Shown: one piece after another, positions 36,025-48,545 of the stretch
Layout of the letters: the number at the start of each line of letters is the position of its first letter
How positions within the stretch are numbered: the first letter of the stretch is position 1
Origin: Pseudomonas anguilliseptica
GTDB taxonomy: Bacteria > Pseudomonadota > Gammaproteobacteria > Pseudomonadales > Pseudomonadaceae
Direction of reading: 5' to 3'
Length of the DNA: 64,000 nt
Assembly (NCBI RefSeq): GCF_021375795.1
Contig: NZ_JAEIOI010000001.1
Coordinates: 1,426,001 to 1,490,000, forward strand
Notes under the pieces: generated by a model
The model's database searches: none
The model's input: only the letters and a program-made list of their open reading frames with translations
What the model was told of the DNA's origin: nothing
Made by a program: the position numbers and the translations under genes

Positions 36025-36504
36025 CTATTCGCTCAGGCGCTGGCGAAGGTGTTCGATGCGTTCACGGTTGACCTCGAAATCCTTATAGCCCAGGCGTGAC
36101 GCCGAACGTACGTCGACGGCGGTTGCGCCGATCTTGAACTCCACATCGTCGACAAAGCGCATCAGCCGGCTGCTGAACTCCGCACGCAGATAACCCGGCG
36201 TTTCCTCCACCAGACGCACGCGTGGCTCGCTGCCCAGCACGGCCTTGAGCTGCGCCTGAGTCTGTTCGGGCGAGCCCTTCAAGGGCAATGGGGCAATGGC
36301 ATGGCGTGGGTCGCTGGCCTGGCTGTTGACGCAGTTCGGTGAGTCCGGGCAGGCACTCAGGCGGCCGTCGTGCAGCCCCAGGTTATCCGGTGGCGTGCCG
36401 CTACAGGCGCTCAGCACGACCAACAGCGGCACGCTCAACACAGGCTTGTGAGCGCGGTGGGTTGCTCGTATAAGTGCTTTTTGCCAAAGGGAAACTGGGC
36501 TCAT
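36025..36504 (-). CDS. DUF1499 lipoprotein
   Basis: 159 residues. A basic, unusually long N region (about 22 residues) and hydrophobic segment lead to a lipobox (VLSAC, Cys at about 34), followed by DUF1499 features (CPDSPNCVNSQA and a C-terminal GYKDFEVNRERIEHLR). The function is unknown. The start is ATG 36504, with GGAG seven bases upstream inside the neighbouring gene. It shares the bases CATG with the divergent MOSC gene start. Confidence 0.8.
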   Translation of the reverse strand: MSPVSLWQKALIRATHRAHKPVLSVPLLVVLSACSGTPPDNLGLHDGRLSACPDSPNCVNSQASDPRHAIAPLPLKGSPEQTQAQLKAVLGSEPRVRLVEETPGYLRAEFSSRLMRFVDDVEFKIGATAVDVRSASRLGYKDFEVNRERIEHLRQRLSE

Positions 36505-37309
36505 GTTGCATCTCTCCGAGTTATACCGTTATCCACTGAAATCCGCTGCGGGTGAGGCCCTGCATGAAACGACGCTGGACGCCTTGGGCGTGCAGGGTGA
36601 CCGTCGCTGGATGGTAGTCGATGCAGAAACAGGGCGCTTTCTCACTCAGCGCCTGCTGGCACAAATGACCCAGTTACAAGCGCACTGGCTTGATAGTACC
36701 CATCTGCAGTTGAGTGCACCCGGCATGGCCGATTTACCGGTAGCGGTGCCGGACACTCAAGCACCACTGCGTGGGGTGACCATCTGGCGTGACAGCCTGC
36801 AGGTGCCCGATGCCGGCGATCAGGCAGCGAAGTGGCTGAGTCAGTTCCTCGGTCGCGCCTGCCGCCTGGTGCAGGTTTCGGAGCCGCGCGCGCGGCAGGT
36901 CGATATGGCCTATGCCGAAGTAGGCGACAAGGTGGCGTTCGCCGATGGCTTTCCGCTGCTGCTGATTGGTCAGGCCTCACTGGATGACCTGTCGGCGCGA
37001 GTAGGGCGACCTTTGCCGATGCTGCGTTTCCGTCCGAACCTGGTGGTCAGTGGTAGTGAGCCCTATGCCGAAGACAGCTGGACGCGCATCCGTATTGGTG
37101 AGTTGGAGTTTCGCGTGGTCAAGGGGTGTTCGCGCTGCATTATGACCACCCTTGATCCTTCGAGCGGTGAGCGCAGTGCTGATCGTGAACCGCTGACCAC
37201 TCTGAAAACCTACCGTGAGCGTGAAGGCGAGGTGTATTTCGGGCAGAACCTGATCGCCTGTGGCGAGGGATCGCTGACGTTGGGCATGCCGGTAGAAGTA
37301 CTGGCGTAG
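36503..37309 (+). CDS. MOSC-domain protein (YcbX-like)
   Basis: 268 residues. An N-terminal MOSC beta-barrel segment (LYRYPLKSAAGEAL, GDRRWMVVD) precedes the MOSC domain with the molybdenum-ligand-type Cys in VKGCSRCIMTTLDP (about 209-223). YcbX-like enzymes use molybdenum cofactor to reduce N-hydroxylated compounds. This fits the nearby mobA/moaB/moeA genes. The spacing from AGGG is about 11 bases. Confidence 0.85.
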   Translation: MLHLSELYRYPLKSAAGEALHETTLDALGVQGDRRWMVVDAETGRFLTQRLLAQMTQLQAHWLDSTHLQLSAPGMADLPVAVPDTQAPLRGVTIWRDSLQVPDAGDQAAKWLSQFLGRACRLVQVSEPRARQVDMAYAEVGDKVAFADGFPLLLIGQASLDDLSARVGRPLPMLRFRPNLVVSGSEPYAEDSWTRIRIGELEFRVVKGCSRCIMTTLDPSSGERSADREPLTTLKTYREREGEVYFGQNLIACGEGSLTLGMPVEVLA

Positions 37310-37347
37310 GAAGTACGGCTCAACCTCAGCGGTTGAGCCGGTTTGGC

Positions 37348-39273
37348 TTACTGGTCGAAGTAACGTTCGTGCCAGGCCACCAGAGGCTGCGGCGCGTTGA
37401 GCTTCTCGCCGTAGATCACGGAGTACGACAGCACGTTCTGTACGTACTGGCGGGTCTCGTCAAACGGAATATTCTCGATCCACACGTCATACGACAGGTG
37501 ATCCGCGCCACGTAGCCACTGGCGCACACGGCCTGGCCCGGCGTTGTAGGCAGCGGAGGCGAGCACGCGGTTGCCGTTGAACTGGCCATAGATCTGGCTC
37601 AGATAAGCGGCGCCCAGCTGGATATTGATTTCCGGGCGGTACGCCAGTTGTGGCGATGACAGTGGAATACCGAAACGCTTGGCGGTTTCCTTGGCGGTGG
37701 CCGGCATCAGCTGCATCAAACCCATGGCACCGACATGGGATTTGGCGTCGGCCATAAAGGCGCTTTCCTGGCGGGTAATGGCAAAGACCCAGCTGGAGTG
37801 AATGTCGCGGTTGCGCGCCTCGCGCACCAGTTGGTCTCGGTGGGCCATGGGGAAGCGCACGTCCAGATCGTCCCAGTACTGCGCCTGGCTGATGGTGCGG
37901 ATAGCTGGGAAGTACCAGCCCATCTCATAGGCCAGGCGTGCCTGAGCGACCATCTCGTCACGGCTGAACAGGCGGCTGACGTTGTACCACTCGCGACGAC
38001 CATCGGCGACTTGGCCGCGGGCGTGAAATTCCAGTGCTCGGCGAATGGCGGCCGAATTGCGCACTTTCTGGATGGTCTGCGGGCTCAGGGCCAGCGGTTT
38101 GTTGTTCAGTTGATAGGGCGACTGCACCTGGTCGGCGGCCATAAAACCGTAGAAGTCGCGTTCCTTGGCCAGCGCCTGATACAGGGTCTTGGGTTCCTGG
38201 CTGTTGGGTTGTGCCAGTTGCAGGCTGCGTGCCTGCCAGTAGCGCCAGCGGTTGGTGTTGCCCAGTTCGGCTGGCATCTTGCGGGTCAGTTGATTGGCTT
38301 CTTCCCAGCGCCCCAGGCGCAGCAGCAGGCGCGCGCGCCATTCGCTGACGGTGTTGTCGCGCAGCTCGGGGTCGTACTTGGCCATGACCTGCAGGGCGCG
38401 GGCATCGAAGCGCTTGGCCAGGGTCAGGCCGATTTCGCGGGCAATCGCGACCTGCTCCTCGCTGGAAAATTTCATGCGCTGAGCGTAGCCATCCAGCAGC
38501 TTCAACGCGCTTTCCGGGTCCTGGCGAGCCAGGCGACGCAAGCCGAGGCCTACGACGTCGGCCATGGCCGGGTCGGTCTGGGTAAAGCGTGCGGTCTGTT
38601 TCAGTAACTCAGGCTTTTGCGCCACTTCCAGCAGGCTTTTGCCGTGGTTACCCAGGGTGGGCATGGTCTTGATCAGGTGGGTGACCAGGCCATAGTTGCG
38701 GGCCTCGGCCGCCAGTTTGGCGCGTTGCCAGCGCTTCTGCTCGGTGAGCTGGCCGGTTGCCGCCCAGCGCGCGAAGAGCGGGTCGCAGGCATTGGGCTGG
38801 GATTTGCCCACCAGCCAGAGTTTCTCTGCGGTCGCGCTGCCTTCTTTGTGCATGCCGTGGGCGAGCTGGTATTGGCCATACAGGCAATCAAGTTCAGTGA
38901 AGTTCAGGGCCGGGTCGTAATAATTGATAAAGGTCTGCCATTCGCCACGTTCGGCCAGCCAGCGCAACCAGCGCAATTTCATCCAGCTGATCTGCGGCAG
39001 ATCGCCGTGTTCAGCGAGGAATTTCTCGATTTCGTCATTGCTCGCCCACTTCAGACGCGCTGTCAGCTCGTCATAGGCCAGGTAGGGCTCTAGTGGGTAG
39101 TCACGCAGGGCATTGGCATAGCGCTGATAAGGCCCCTTGTCGCCTTTGGCCAGCGCGGCTTTGGCCTGATCGTAATACTGACGTTGTTGCGCCAGGGTCG
39201 CGGCATGCGCGGCAGAGAAGCTCAGGGAGGAAACCAGCAGACAGGACAACAGGCTGAACAAAGGACCGCGCAT
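37348..39273 (-). CDS. slt: Soluble lytic murein transglycosylase
   Basis: 641 residues. A signal peptide (MRGPLFSLLSCLLVSSL, ending AHA) is followed by a long alpha-superhelical U domain (about 30-460) and a C-terminal SLT domain: catalytic Glu in RQESAF, GAMGLMQLMPATA and AYNAGPGRVRQW. It cleaves peptidoglycan to 1,6-anhydromuropeptides, substrates later processed by nagZ in this same window. ATG 39273 is chosen over TTG 39288, which would precede the signal peptide. Confidence 0.93.
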   Translation of the reverse strand: MRGPLFSLLSCLLVSSLSFSAAHAATLAQQRQYYDQAKAALAKGDKGPYQRYANALRDYPLEPYLAYDELTARLKWASNDEIEKFLAEHGDLPQISWMKLRWLRWLAERGEWQTFINYYDPALNFTELDCLYGQYQLAHGMHKEGSATAEKLWLVGKSQPNACDPLFARWAATGQLTEQKRWQRAKLAAEARNYGLVTHLIKTMPTLGNHGKSLLEVAQKPELLKQTARFTQTDPAMADVVGLGLRRLARQDPESALKLLDGYAQRMKFSSEEQVAIAREIGLTLAKRFDARALQVMAKYDPELRDNTVSEWRARLLLRLGRWEEANQLTRKMPAELGNTNRWRYWQARSLQLAQPNSQEPKTLYQALAKERDFYGFMAADQVQSPYQLNNKPLALSPQTIQKVRNSAAIRRALEFHARGQVADGRREWYNVSRLFSRDEMVAQARLAYEMGWYFPAIRTISQAQYWDDLDVRFPMAHRDQLVREARNRDIHSSWVFAITRQESAFMADAKSHVGAMGLMQLMPATAKETAKRFGIPLSSPQLAYRPEINIQLGAAYLSQIYGQFNGNRVLASAAYNAGPGRVRQWLRGADHLSYDVWIENIPFDETRQYVQNVLSYSVIYGEKLNAPQPLVAWHERYFDQ

Positions 39274-39624
39274 GACACATCCAGGCAAATAGTGCGTATG
39301 GCCCTAGCTTAGTCGTTTGCCTGTAGGCGGTGAAGGCTCAATACGCCTTGCGTGTTGGTGGCTAATGGCCATATTGTGCGCGGGGTTGTTCGCTGGGCTA
39401 ATGCGTCGTGCCACGTAAAGTGGCAGAAACAAGCGAATTTATTGGGCTTGAGGCCGAAATTGCCTGCGATGATGCTGTGCTTCTCGGTTAGAATGCGCGC
39501 CCTGTTTTGCCGGTGCCATGGCATCTGCAAATGATTTTCGGGGTGTTTCAGCTGTTGCCGGCCTGATACGACGCACCACTGCCCGGCTGTAGCTGCTGAC
39601 CCTGTTGTTTTGTTGAGGCGCATC
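39274..39624. other. Intergenic region between slt and uup
   Basis: About 350 bases without a convincing gene. It contains a perfect 6-bp hairpin TGCCAC-GTAAA-GTGGCA (39409-39425) and a TAGAAT -10-like hexamer at 39489-39494 in a typical pseudomonad promoter setting for uup, without a clear -35. I see no RNA family I recognise. Confidence 0.5.
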
Positions 39625-41541
<1,917 letters not shown>

Positions 41542-41592
41542 GCCTTAGCAATACCCTCAAACAGGATTTTGAGATTTCTGCCGGAGACCGTT

Positions 41593-42279
41593 ATGGCCAT
41601 CGAGTACCGCATCACTCTCGACGACAATCATCAGTTCAGCTACAGGATCGAGCTGGACCGCGTCTATGAAGCCGAGGTGGCGCAAAGCGCGCCGGCCTGG
41701 ACCCGGCTGGAGTATCAGCAGTGCAGTAATTGCCCGTTGAGCAAGGACAACTTCAGCCATTGTCCGGCGGCGGTCGACCTGCACCGGGTGATCGAGGACT
41801 TCCAGGGTTTGCCGGCGTTCAAGAAGGTCTCCGTTTGGGTGCGTACGCCAGAGCGCGAGTACACCAAACTGCTGGGTTTGGAGGAAGGCCTGCGTGCGCT
41901 GCTCGGGGTAATCATGGCCACCAGTGCCTGCCCGGTACTGGGTAAGCTCAAACCGATGGCGCAGCATCACTTGCCGTTTGCCAACAGCCAGGAGTTCACG
42001 CTGCGCACGGTGTCGCTGTACCTGACACAGCAGTATTTCAATCTGCGCGAAGGGCGTCCGGCAGATTGGGAACTCAAAGGCCTGGTGCGCATGTTCCAGC
42101 AGCTGCAGTTGGTCAACCAGGCGTTCTGGCAGCGCATTCACGCCACCTGTGAGGGCGACTCTAACCTCAAGGCGTTTCTGAGCTTCTTCTCGATGGCCTC
42201 GAGCATGACCTATTCGCTGGAAACCCAGCTGCAAAAGATTCGTCCGCTGGTCATGAGTGCAGGTGACGCCGGCGATTGA
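41593..42279 (+). CDS. Conserved hypothetical protein with a cysteine cluster (DUF6901-like)
   Basis: 228 residues. The start at 41593 has GGAG six bases upstream. The protein begins MAIEYRITLDDNHQFSYRIE and has a Cys motif CSNCPLSKDNFSHC (C-x2-C-x10-C, about 43-57), with another Cys in SACPVLG. There is no signal peptide or membrane segment. I believe this matches the Pseudomonas DUF6901 family but the function is unknown. It is 50 bases downstream of uup, probably cotranscribed. Confidence 0.6.
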   Translation: MAIEYRITLDDNHQFSYRIELDRVYEAEVAQSAPAWTRLEYQQCSNCPLSKDNFSHCPAAVDLHRVIEDFQGLPAFKKVSVWVRTPEREYTKLLGLEEGLRALLGVIMATSACPVLGKLKPMAQHHLPFANSQEFTLRTVSLYLTQQYFNLREGRPADWELKGLVRMFQQLQLVNQAFWQRIHATCEGDSNLKAFLSFFSMASSMTYSLETQLQKIRPLVMSAGDAGD

Positions 42280-42306
42280 GCCTTGGGCTGTTCGCCGGCA
42301 GTGGCT

Positions 42307-42747
42307 TTAATCTGCTTTTTTCAGGCGTACCGCAAGCACGTCGCAGGGTGCGCCGTGCAGTACGTCGTTGGCGGTAGAGCCCAGCAATAACGCCAATCCA
42401 TGACGGCCATGGCTGCCGACGATGATCAGGTCGCACTGTTGTTCAGTGGCCAGGCGATGGATTTCCTGGCGGGGTTGGCCGTAGGCCAGATGGCGTTGAT
42501 CGCTGCTCAGGGCTGGATACTTACCGGCGAACTTGTCCAGACGCTCGCGGGCCTGATCAAACTGTTGCTGTTGCAGCATCGACAGGTCCATCGGCACGTC
42601 GCCGCCAAAGGCCATGGCCATCGGTTCGACAATATGCACCACAGACAGCTTGGCACCACTGCTGGCGGCCAGTTTCTGTGCGCGGTGCATAACCGGGTCG
42701 CATTCTTCGGTAAGGTCGACAGCGACCAGAATGTGCTGGTAGGGCAT
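42307..42747 (-). CDS. Universal stress protein
   Basis: 146 residues, UspA fold: MPYQHILVAVDLTEECDP at the start and the ATP-binding loop GSHGRHGLALLLGSTAN near the C terminus (G-x2-G-x9-G-S). Such proteins bind ATP and are induced by stress or anaerobiosis in pseudomonads. GGAGAG lies ahead of the ATG. It is monocistronic and convergent with the preceding gene. Confidence 0.87.
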   Translation of the reverse strand: MPYQHILVAVDLTEECDPVMHRAQKLAASSGAKLSVVHIVEPMAMAFGGDVPMDLSMLQQQQFDQARERLDKFAGKYPALSSDQRHLAYGQPRQEIHRLATEQQCDLIIVGSHGRHGLALLLGSTANDVLHGAPCDVLAVRLKKAD

Positions 42748-42834
42748 GGGGTAACTCTCCGTGCAAGTGGATCAATGGCTTTAGTATGGCCGTCTTGAGC
42801 GCTGATGACAGGCTTTTGCCTGCGAGATAACGAT

Positions 42835-43272
42835 ATGAGTCCCTGGTTTCTGCTGTTGCTCCTGGCCTTTTTGCTTAGTCCGCTGGCCTGGTTGGTGCCG
42901 TCGCGTCATCAGCGTGGGCAGATGGATGTGCGTCTGCAGGCCCGACAAATGGGGGTGGCAATGCAGTTGTCGCGCCAGGAGTGGCCGCATTGGTTGCCGC
43001 GTCAACCGCCAGGTTCGTGCCCGCAATACCATCGGGCGCGCCGGCGTGGGCAGGTCGATAGCTGGTGCTATTGGCAGCTGGAGCCGGGGCAGTGGGTCAA
43101 CAAGTGGCGCGAGCCCTGCCCAGATCAGGCCTTGCTGGAGCAGTTGCAGGGCTTGCCAGCGGATGCCTACAAGGCCGAAGCGACTGCGCAGATGCTCTCG
43201 GTGTGCTGGGGTGAGCGTGGGGCGCGGGAGGCGTTGGAGAAGATTGTCGGTTTTCTCAAGGCCAACGCCTGA
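42835..43272 (+). CDS. Small membrane-anchored protein of unknown function
   Basis: 145 residues. A single N-terminal membrane segment (MSPWFLLLLLAFLLSPLAWL) is followed by a basic soluble region with several Trp and Cys residues (GSCPQYHRARRRG, SWCYWQLEPG). It is probably inner-membrane anchored. I do not recognise the family. The ribosome-binding site is weak; an in-frame start 30 bases earlier is less likely because it would precede the membrane segment with polar residues. Confidence 0.6.
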   Translation: MSPWFLLLLLAFLLSPLAWLVPSRHQRGQMDVRLQARQMGVAMQLSRQEWPHWLPRQPPGSCPQYHRARRRGQVDSWCYWQLEPGQWVNKWREPCPDQALLEQLQGLPADAYKAEATAQMLSVCWGERGAREALEKIVGFLKANA

Positions 43273-43309
43273 GCTTTTGGCTGCTGTCGCAGTCATGAGG
43301 TTTGAGTGC

Positions 43310-43342
43310 CTATAAAAGAAAGCCCAGTGCGAGCACTGGGCT
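43310..43342 (-). terminator. Terminator of the periplasmic orphan (43383-44201)
   Basis: AGCCCAGTGC-N2-GCACTGGGCT, perfect 10-bp stem. On the minus strand it is followed by TTTCTTTTAT. It ends the minus-strand gene at 43383. Confidence 0.78.
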
Positions 43343-43382
43343 GGAGTACGGCCAGGCAGGCCGGTGAAGCGGGGTGGGCTGC

Positions 43383-44201
43383 TCAGAGATTGGCGGCAGC
43401 GTATTGGCCGGCAATCTGTTCAATGCCCTGAATAATGGTGTTGGAGTACTTGTTGACCAGAAACGGCACGCTGTTCTCGTTGTAGTTGATCAGCGACTTC
43501 TCAATATATCGCCACTTGGTGCTCACTCCCTCCCAGGCCTGTTTGAGCTGTGGAGTGTTTTTCGGGTCTTTTTCCAGTGCAGCCATTTTGCTAGCGAAGT
43601 CGCTGACCAGTTCTTCCATCGGTCGTGCATCACCGCCGCCCATAAACGTGGCGCCGACCGAAGCGCTGCGCGAGGCGTAATCCACTGCAATACCTTGCAT
43701 CAGCAGGCTCTGTTCACGGCTGAGCTGGGTCAGTGCGGGCACGCTGTAGCTGCTCTCCTGCTGAATCTTGATGTACAGCTCCTGGCTCAAGCTCATCAGC
43801 TGCTGATTGCGTGTGGCCAGGTCGGCTACTGGCTGCAGGTCAGTGTAGCCTTGGTTCTTCAGGGCATTGGTCAGGTTGTTCAGATCAATCTGGTAACCCT
43901 TCCATTGTTGATCCAGCTGCGAGCGCAGGGCCTTTGAGCCTTCTCCTGGCATGTCGGTCAGGGCACTCAGGTGGTTGTTGGCCTCGCTCAGCGACTCATT
44001 GATCATGCGCGCGTAACGCTGGTCGCCTTCCATGCCGTTGAACATATAGAAGTCGCCCAGGGTTTTTTGTGCTGCCAGGCGTAACTGGTGCAATTTCAGC
44101 AGGCTGGTGGCGGAGTCTGCAGCCTGGGTGGCGGCGCTGAACAGTGGGAGAGTAGCGGCGAGCAGGGTGCTCAAGGCGATGGCAAGCATGCGGCTCGACA
44201 T
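43383..44201 (-). CDS. Secreted/periplasmic helical protein of unknown function
   Basis: 272 residues. A signal peptide (MSSRMLAIALSTLLAATLPL, ending TQA) precedes a mostly helical mature protein with heptad-like stretches (LLKLHQLRLAAQKTLGDFYM, ATRNQQLMSLSQELY). The composition resembles four-helix sensor domains such as PilJ-type N domains, but it has no membrane anchor or output domain, so it looks like a free periplasmic relative. The role is unknown. It is divergent from fadB across 482 bases and has its own terminator. Confidence 0.6.
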   Translation of the reverse strand: MSSRMLAIALSTLLAATLPLFSAATQAADSATSLLKLHQLRLAAQKTLGDFYMFNGMEGDQRYARMINESLSEANNHLSALTDMPGEGSKALRSQLDQQWKGYQIDLNNLTNALKNQGYTDLQPVADLATRNQQLMSLSQELYIKIQQESSYSVPALTQLSREQSLLMQGIAVDYASRSASVGATFMGGGDARPMEELVSDFASKMAALEKDPKNTPQLKQAWEGVSTKWRYIEKSLINYNENSVPFLVNKYSNTIIQGIEQIAGQYAAANL

Positions 44202-44683
44202 GGGGAAACTCCGTGCGCCCTTGATTGGGCTCTAATTGTTTTTGTTTTTGGCTACGGCCGGTCTAAAACGGCTGTATTGAGACGACTGTACCTGTAGCCA
44301 ACTCATTTTGCTAGGTAGGCAAGGCGTCACATTTTATGGGGTTGACTGCGGCAAAGACGCGTATATCGCTGCGGATGCGCACCTGTTCGCCGCAGACTTA
44401 TTTGGCGGCTGGCTGTCAGCTAGAACGTAATTTTTTGTACAGCAAGAGAGTCACTACAGGCCAATTGACAAGTTGGGGCTTTTCCTTGAAGGTGTGCACA
44501 CCCAAATCAAACGGGCGTATGAATTGAGCGTTTGCCTCTTAAGACAGCGCCTTTACAGTCCGATTATCGCGTCGGTGGGTGTGCCAGGCTGATTGGGGCT
44601 ACTCTAGACGGCTGTGCCGTGGAGTAGCTTGCTGGTTGGCTCCGATGTGTACTGTTCAGCTTCCATACCGTGGAGATCAGTTG
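44202..44683. other. Divergent intergenic region upstream of fadB
   Basis: 482 bases with no convincing gene. It contains TTGACA at 44465-44470 without a good -10. A widely spaced CAAAC-N17-GTTTG (44508-44534) carries PsrA-like half-sites but not the canonical N4 spacing. Control of the downstream fadBA by PsrA is known in P. aeruginosa; the operator here is unclear. Confidence 0.5.
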
Positions 44684-46831
44684 ATGATTTACGAAGGTAA
44701 AGCCATCACGGTTAAGGCTCTTGAGAGCGGCATCGTCGAATTGAAATTCGACCTCAAGGGTGAATCCGTCAACAAATTCAACCGTCTTACCCTCAATGAG
44801 CTGCGTCAATCCGTTGATGCAATCAAGGCTGATGGTTCGATCAAGGGCGTGATTGTCACCAGTGGCAAAGACGTGTTTATCGTCGGCGCCGACATCACCG
44901 AGTTCGTCGACAACTTCAAGTTGCCGGACGCAGAATTGGTGGCTGGCAACCTCGAAGCCAACAAGATCTTCAGTGATTTTGAAGACCTCAATGTTCCGAC
45001 TGTTGTCGCGATCAATGGCATCGCCCTAGGCGGTGGTTTTGAAATGTGCCTGGCTGCGGATTACCGCGTCATGGCTGACAGCGCCAAGGTTGGTCTGCCG
45101 GAAGTCAAACTGGGCATCTACCCAGGCTTCGGCGGTACTGTGCGTCTGCCACGTGTTATCGGTACCGATAACGCTGTCGAGTGGATTGCCGGTGGTAAGG
45201 AAAACAAAGCAGCTGACGCCCTGAAAGCCGGCGCTGTTGATGCAGTAGTGACTGCTGACAAACTGCAAGCTGCAGCCCTGGACCTGATCAAGCGCGCCAT
45301 CTCCGGCGAGCTGGACTACAAGGCCAAGCGTCAGCCGAAGCTGGAAAAACTCAAGCTCAACGCCATTGAGCAGATGATGTGCTTTGAAACCGCCAAAGGT
45401 TTCGTCGCAGGTCAGGCCGGTCCGAACTATCCGGCTCCGGTTGAAGCGATCAAGACTATCCAGAAAGCCGCCAACATGGCGCGCGACAAAGCTCTGGAAG
45501 TTGAAGCTGCAGGTTTCGTCAAACTGGCCAAGACGCCGGTTGCTGCCAGCCTGATCGGCCTGTTCCTGAACGACCAGGAGCTGAAGAAAAAAGCCAAGCA
45601 GCACGACGAAATCGCCAAAGACGTGAAACTGGCTGCCGTACTCGGTGCTGGCATCATGGGCGGCGGTATCGCTTACCAGTCGGCCTCCAAGGGCACCCCG
45701 ATCCTGATGAAGGATATCCGTGAAGAGGGTATCCAGATGGGTCTGAACGAGGCGAGCAAGCTGCTCGGCAACCGTGTCGCCAAAGGTCGCATGACCCCGG
45801 CGAAGATGGCTGAAGCCCTCAATGGCATCCGTCCGACCATGTCCTACGGTGATTTCGGCAACGTCGACATCGTCGTTGAAGCCGTCGTCGAGAACCCGAA
45901 GGTCAAGCAGATCGTGCTGGCTGAAGTGGAAGGCGTGGTTAAAGAAGACGCCATCCTCGCGTCCAACACCTCGACCATTTCCATCAACTTGCTGGCCAAG
46001 GCCCTCAAGCGTCCGGAAAACTTCGTCGGTATGCACTTCTTCAACCCGGTGCACATGATGCCGCTGGTTGAAGTGATTCGTGGCGAGAAGTCCAGCGACG
46101 TAGCCGTGGCTACCACCGTTGCTTACGCCAAGAAAATGGGCAAGACCCCGGTTGTGGTCAACGACTGCCCAGGCTTCCTGGTCAACCGCGTGCTGTTCCC
46201 GTACTTCGGCGGCTTCTCCAAGCTGCTGGGCTTCGGTGTGGACTTCGTGCGTATCGACAAGGTCATGGAGAAGTTCGGCTGGCCGATGGGCCCGGCGTAC
46301 CTGTCCGACGTGGTTGGTATCGACACTGGTCACCACGGCCGTGACGTAATGGCTGAAGGCTTCCCGGATCGTATGGCGGTTGAAGGCCGTACTGCGGTTG
46401 ACGTGATGTACGAAGCGGATCGTCTGGGTCAGAAGAACGGCAAGGGTTTCTACGCCTACGAGACTGACAAGCGCGGCAAGCCGAAGAAAGTCTCCGACCC
46501 GGCTGCCTATGAGCTGCTGAAGTCGATCGTCACTGAGCAGCGCGAGCTGACCGACGAAGACATCATCAACTTCATGATGATCCCGCTGTGCATGGAAACC
46601 GTGCGTTGTCTGGAAGACGGCATCGTTGATACCGCAGCTGAGGCCGATATGGGCCTGATCTACGGCATCGGCTTCCCTCCGTTCCGCGGTGGTGCACTGC
46701 GTTACATCGATACTGTCGGTGTAGCCGAGTTCGTTGCCCTGGCCGACAAATACGCCGAGCTGGGCGCGCTGTACACCCCGACTGCCAAGCTTCGCGAAAT
46801 GGCCGCTAAGGGCCAGAAGTTTTTCGGTTAA
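44684..46831 (+). CDS. fadB: Fatty acid oxidation complex subunit alpha
   Basis: 715 residues from ATG 44684 (GGAG eight bases upstream), the usual FadB length. The N-terminal enoyl-CoA hydratase/isomerase part (about 1-190: [27 protein letters not shown]) is followed by a 3-hydroxyacyl-CoA dehydrogenase part ([17 protein letters not shown] at about 318, [14 protein letters not shown]). It catalyses the middle steps of beta-oxidation in complex with FadA. It is first in the fadBA operon. Confidence 0.95.
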   Translation: MIYEGKAITVKALESGIVELKFDLKGESVNKFNRLTLNELRQSVDAIKADGSIKGVIVTSGKDVFIVGADITEFVDNFKLPDAELVAGNLEANKIFSDFEDLNVPTVVAINGIALGGGFEMCLAADYRVMADSAKVGLPEVKLGIYPGFGGTVRLPRVIGTDNAVEWIAGGKENKAADALKAGAVDAVVTADKLQAAALDLIKRAISGELDYKAKRQPKLEKLKLNAIEQMMCFETAKGFVAGQAGPNYPAPVEAIKTIQKAANMARDKALEVEAAGFVKLAKTPVAASLIGLFLNDQELKKKAKQHDEIAKDVKLAAVLGAGIMGGGIAYQSASKGTPILMKDIREEGIQMGLNEASKLLGNRVAKGRMTPAKMAEALNGIRPTMSYGDFGNVDIVVEAVVENPKVKQIVLAEVEGVVKEDAILASNTSTISINLLAKALKRPENFVGMHFFNPVHMMPLVEVIRGEKSSDVAVATTVAYAKKMGKTPVVVNDCPGFLVNRVLFPYFGGFSKLLGFGVDFVRIDKVMEKFGWPMGPAYLSDVVGIDTGHHGRDVMAEGFPDRMAVEGRTAVDVMYEADRLGQKNGKGFYAYETDKRGKPKKVSDPAAYELLKSIVTEQRELTDEDIINFMMIPLCMETVRCLEDGIVDTAAEADMGLIYGIGFPPFRGGALRYIDTVGVAEFVALADKYAELGALYTPTAKLREMAAKGQKFFG

Positions 46832-46846
46832 TCGCGCAACGACTAG

Positions 46847-48037
<1,191 letters not shown>

Positions 48038-48060
48038 GCTTCACGCAGCGTTAGAGATGG

Positions 48061-48091
48061 AAAAACCGGGGCCTGGTGCCCCGGTTTTTGT
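48061..48091 (+). terminator. Rho-independent terminator of fadBA
   Basis: AAAAACCGGGGC-N5-GCCCCGGTTTTT followed by GTTTTT, 23 bases after the fadA stop. Confidence 0.9.
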
Positions 48092-48183
48092 TTTTGGTCT
48101 GTTTGTTGTAGCGATCACCTTTGGCTTGTTGCTAGGGGCGCACTTCCGGTTTTTCTCGGCAGAAAATCTTCAAGGAATTATCC

Positions 48184-48420
48184 ATGCAGTTACAGCCTGG
48201 CCTCTATCGTCATTACAAAGGCCCTGAGTACCGCGTGTTTGGCGTGGCTCAGCACTCCGAGACAGAGCAGTCGATGGTGGTCTACCAGGCGCTGTACGGC
48301 GAATTCGGCCTATGGGTCAGGCCGCTGGAGATGTTCTGTGAAAGTGTCGAAGTGGACGGCGAGATGGTTCCACGCTTTGCTTTGATTCAGGCTGAAAACG
48401 CACTGATCACTCGGCCTTGA
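48184..48420 (+). CDS. DUF1653 protein
   Basis: 78 residues with the family pattern LQPGLYRHYKGPEYRVFGVA, VVYQALYGEFGLWVRPLEMF. It is a compact SH3-like cytosolic protein of unknown function. AAGGAA lies ahead of the ATG. It is a separate unit between fadBA and topA. Confidence 0.85.
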   Translation: MQLQPGLYRHYKGPEYRVFGVAQHSETEQSMVVYQALYGEFGLWVRPLEMFCESVEVDGEMVPRFALIQAENALITRP

Positions 48421-48444
48421 GCTGATACCGGGCCATTGCTGCGC

Positions 48445-48472
48445 TTGACCTCGGCCGGACCACCACTATATA
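48445..48472 (+). promoter_or_regulatory. Sigma-70 promoter of topA
   Basis: TTGACC, 16 bases, then TATATA (an alternative TATATA two bases on gives N18), about 75 bases before the topA start. The -10 lies in a CTATATATAG palindrome. Confidence 0.6.
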
Positions 48473-48545
48473 TAGCGGTGCCGCGCTAGCAGGCAGTACA
48501 GCGCCTCCCGCATTTATTTACCGAATTTCAGGAATTTTCCAATCC

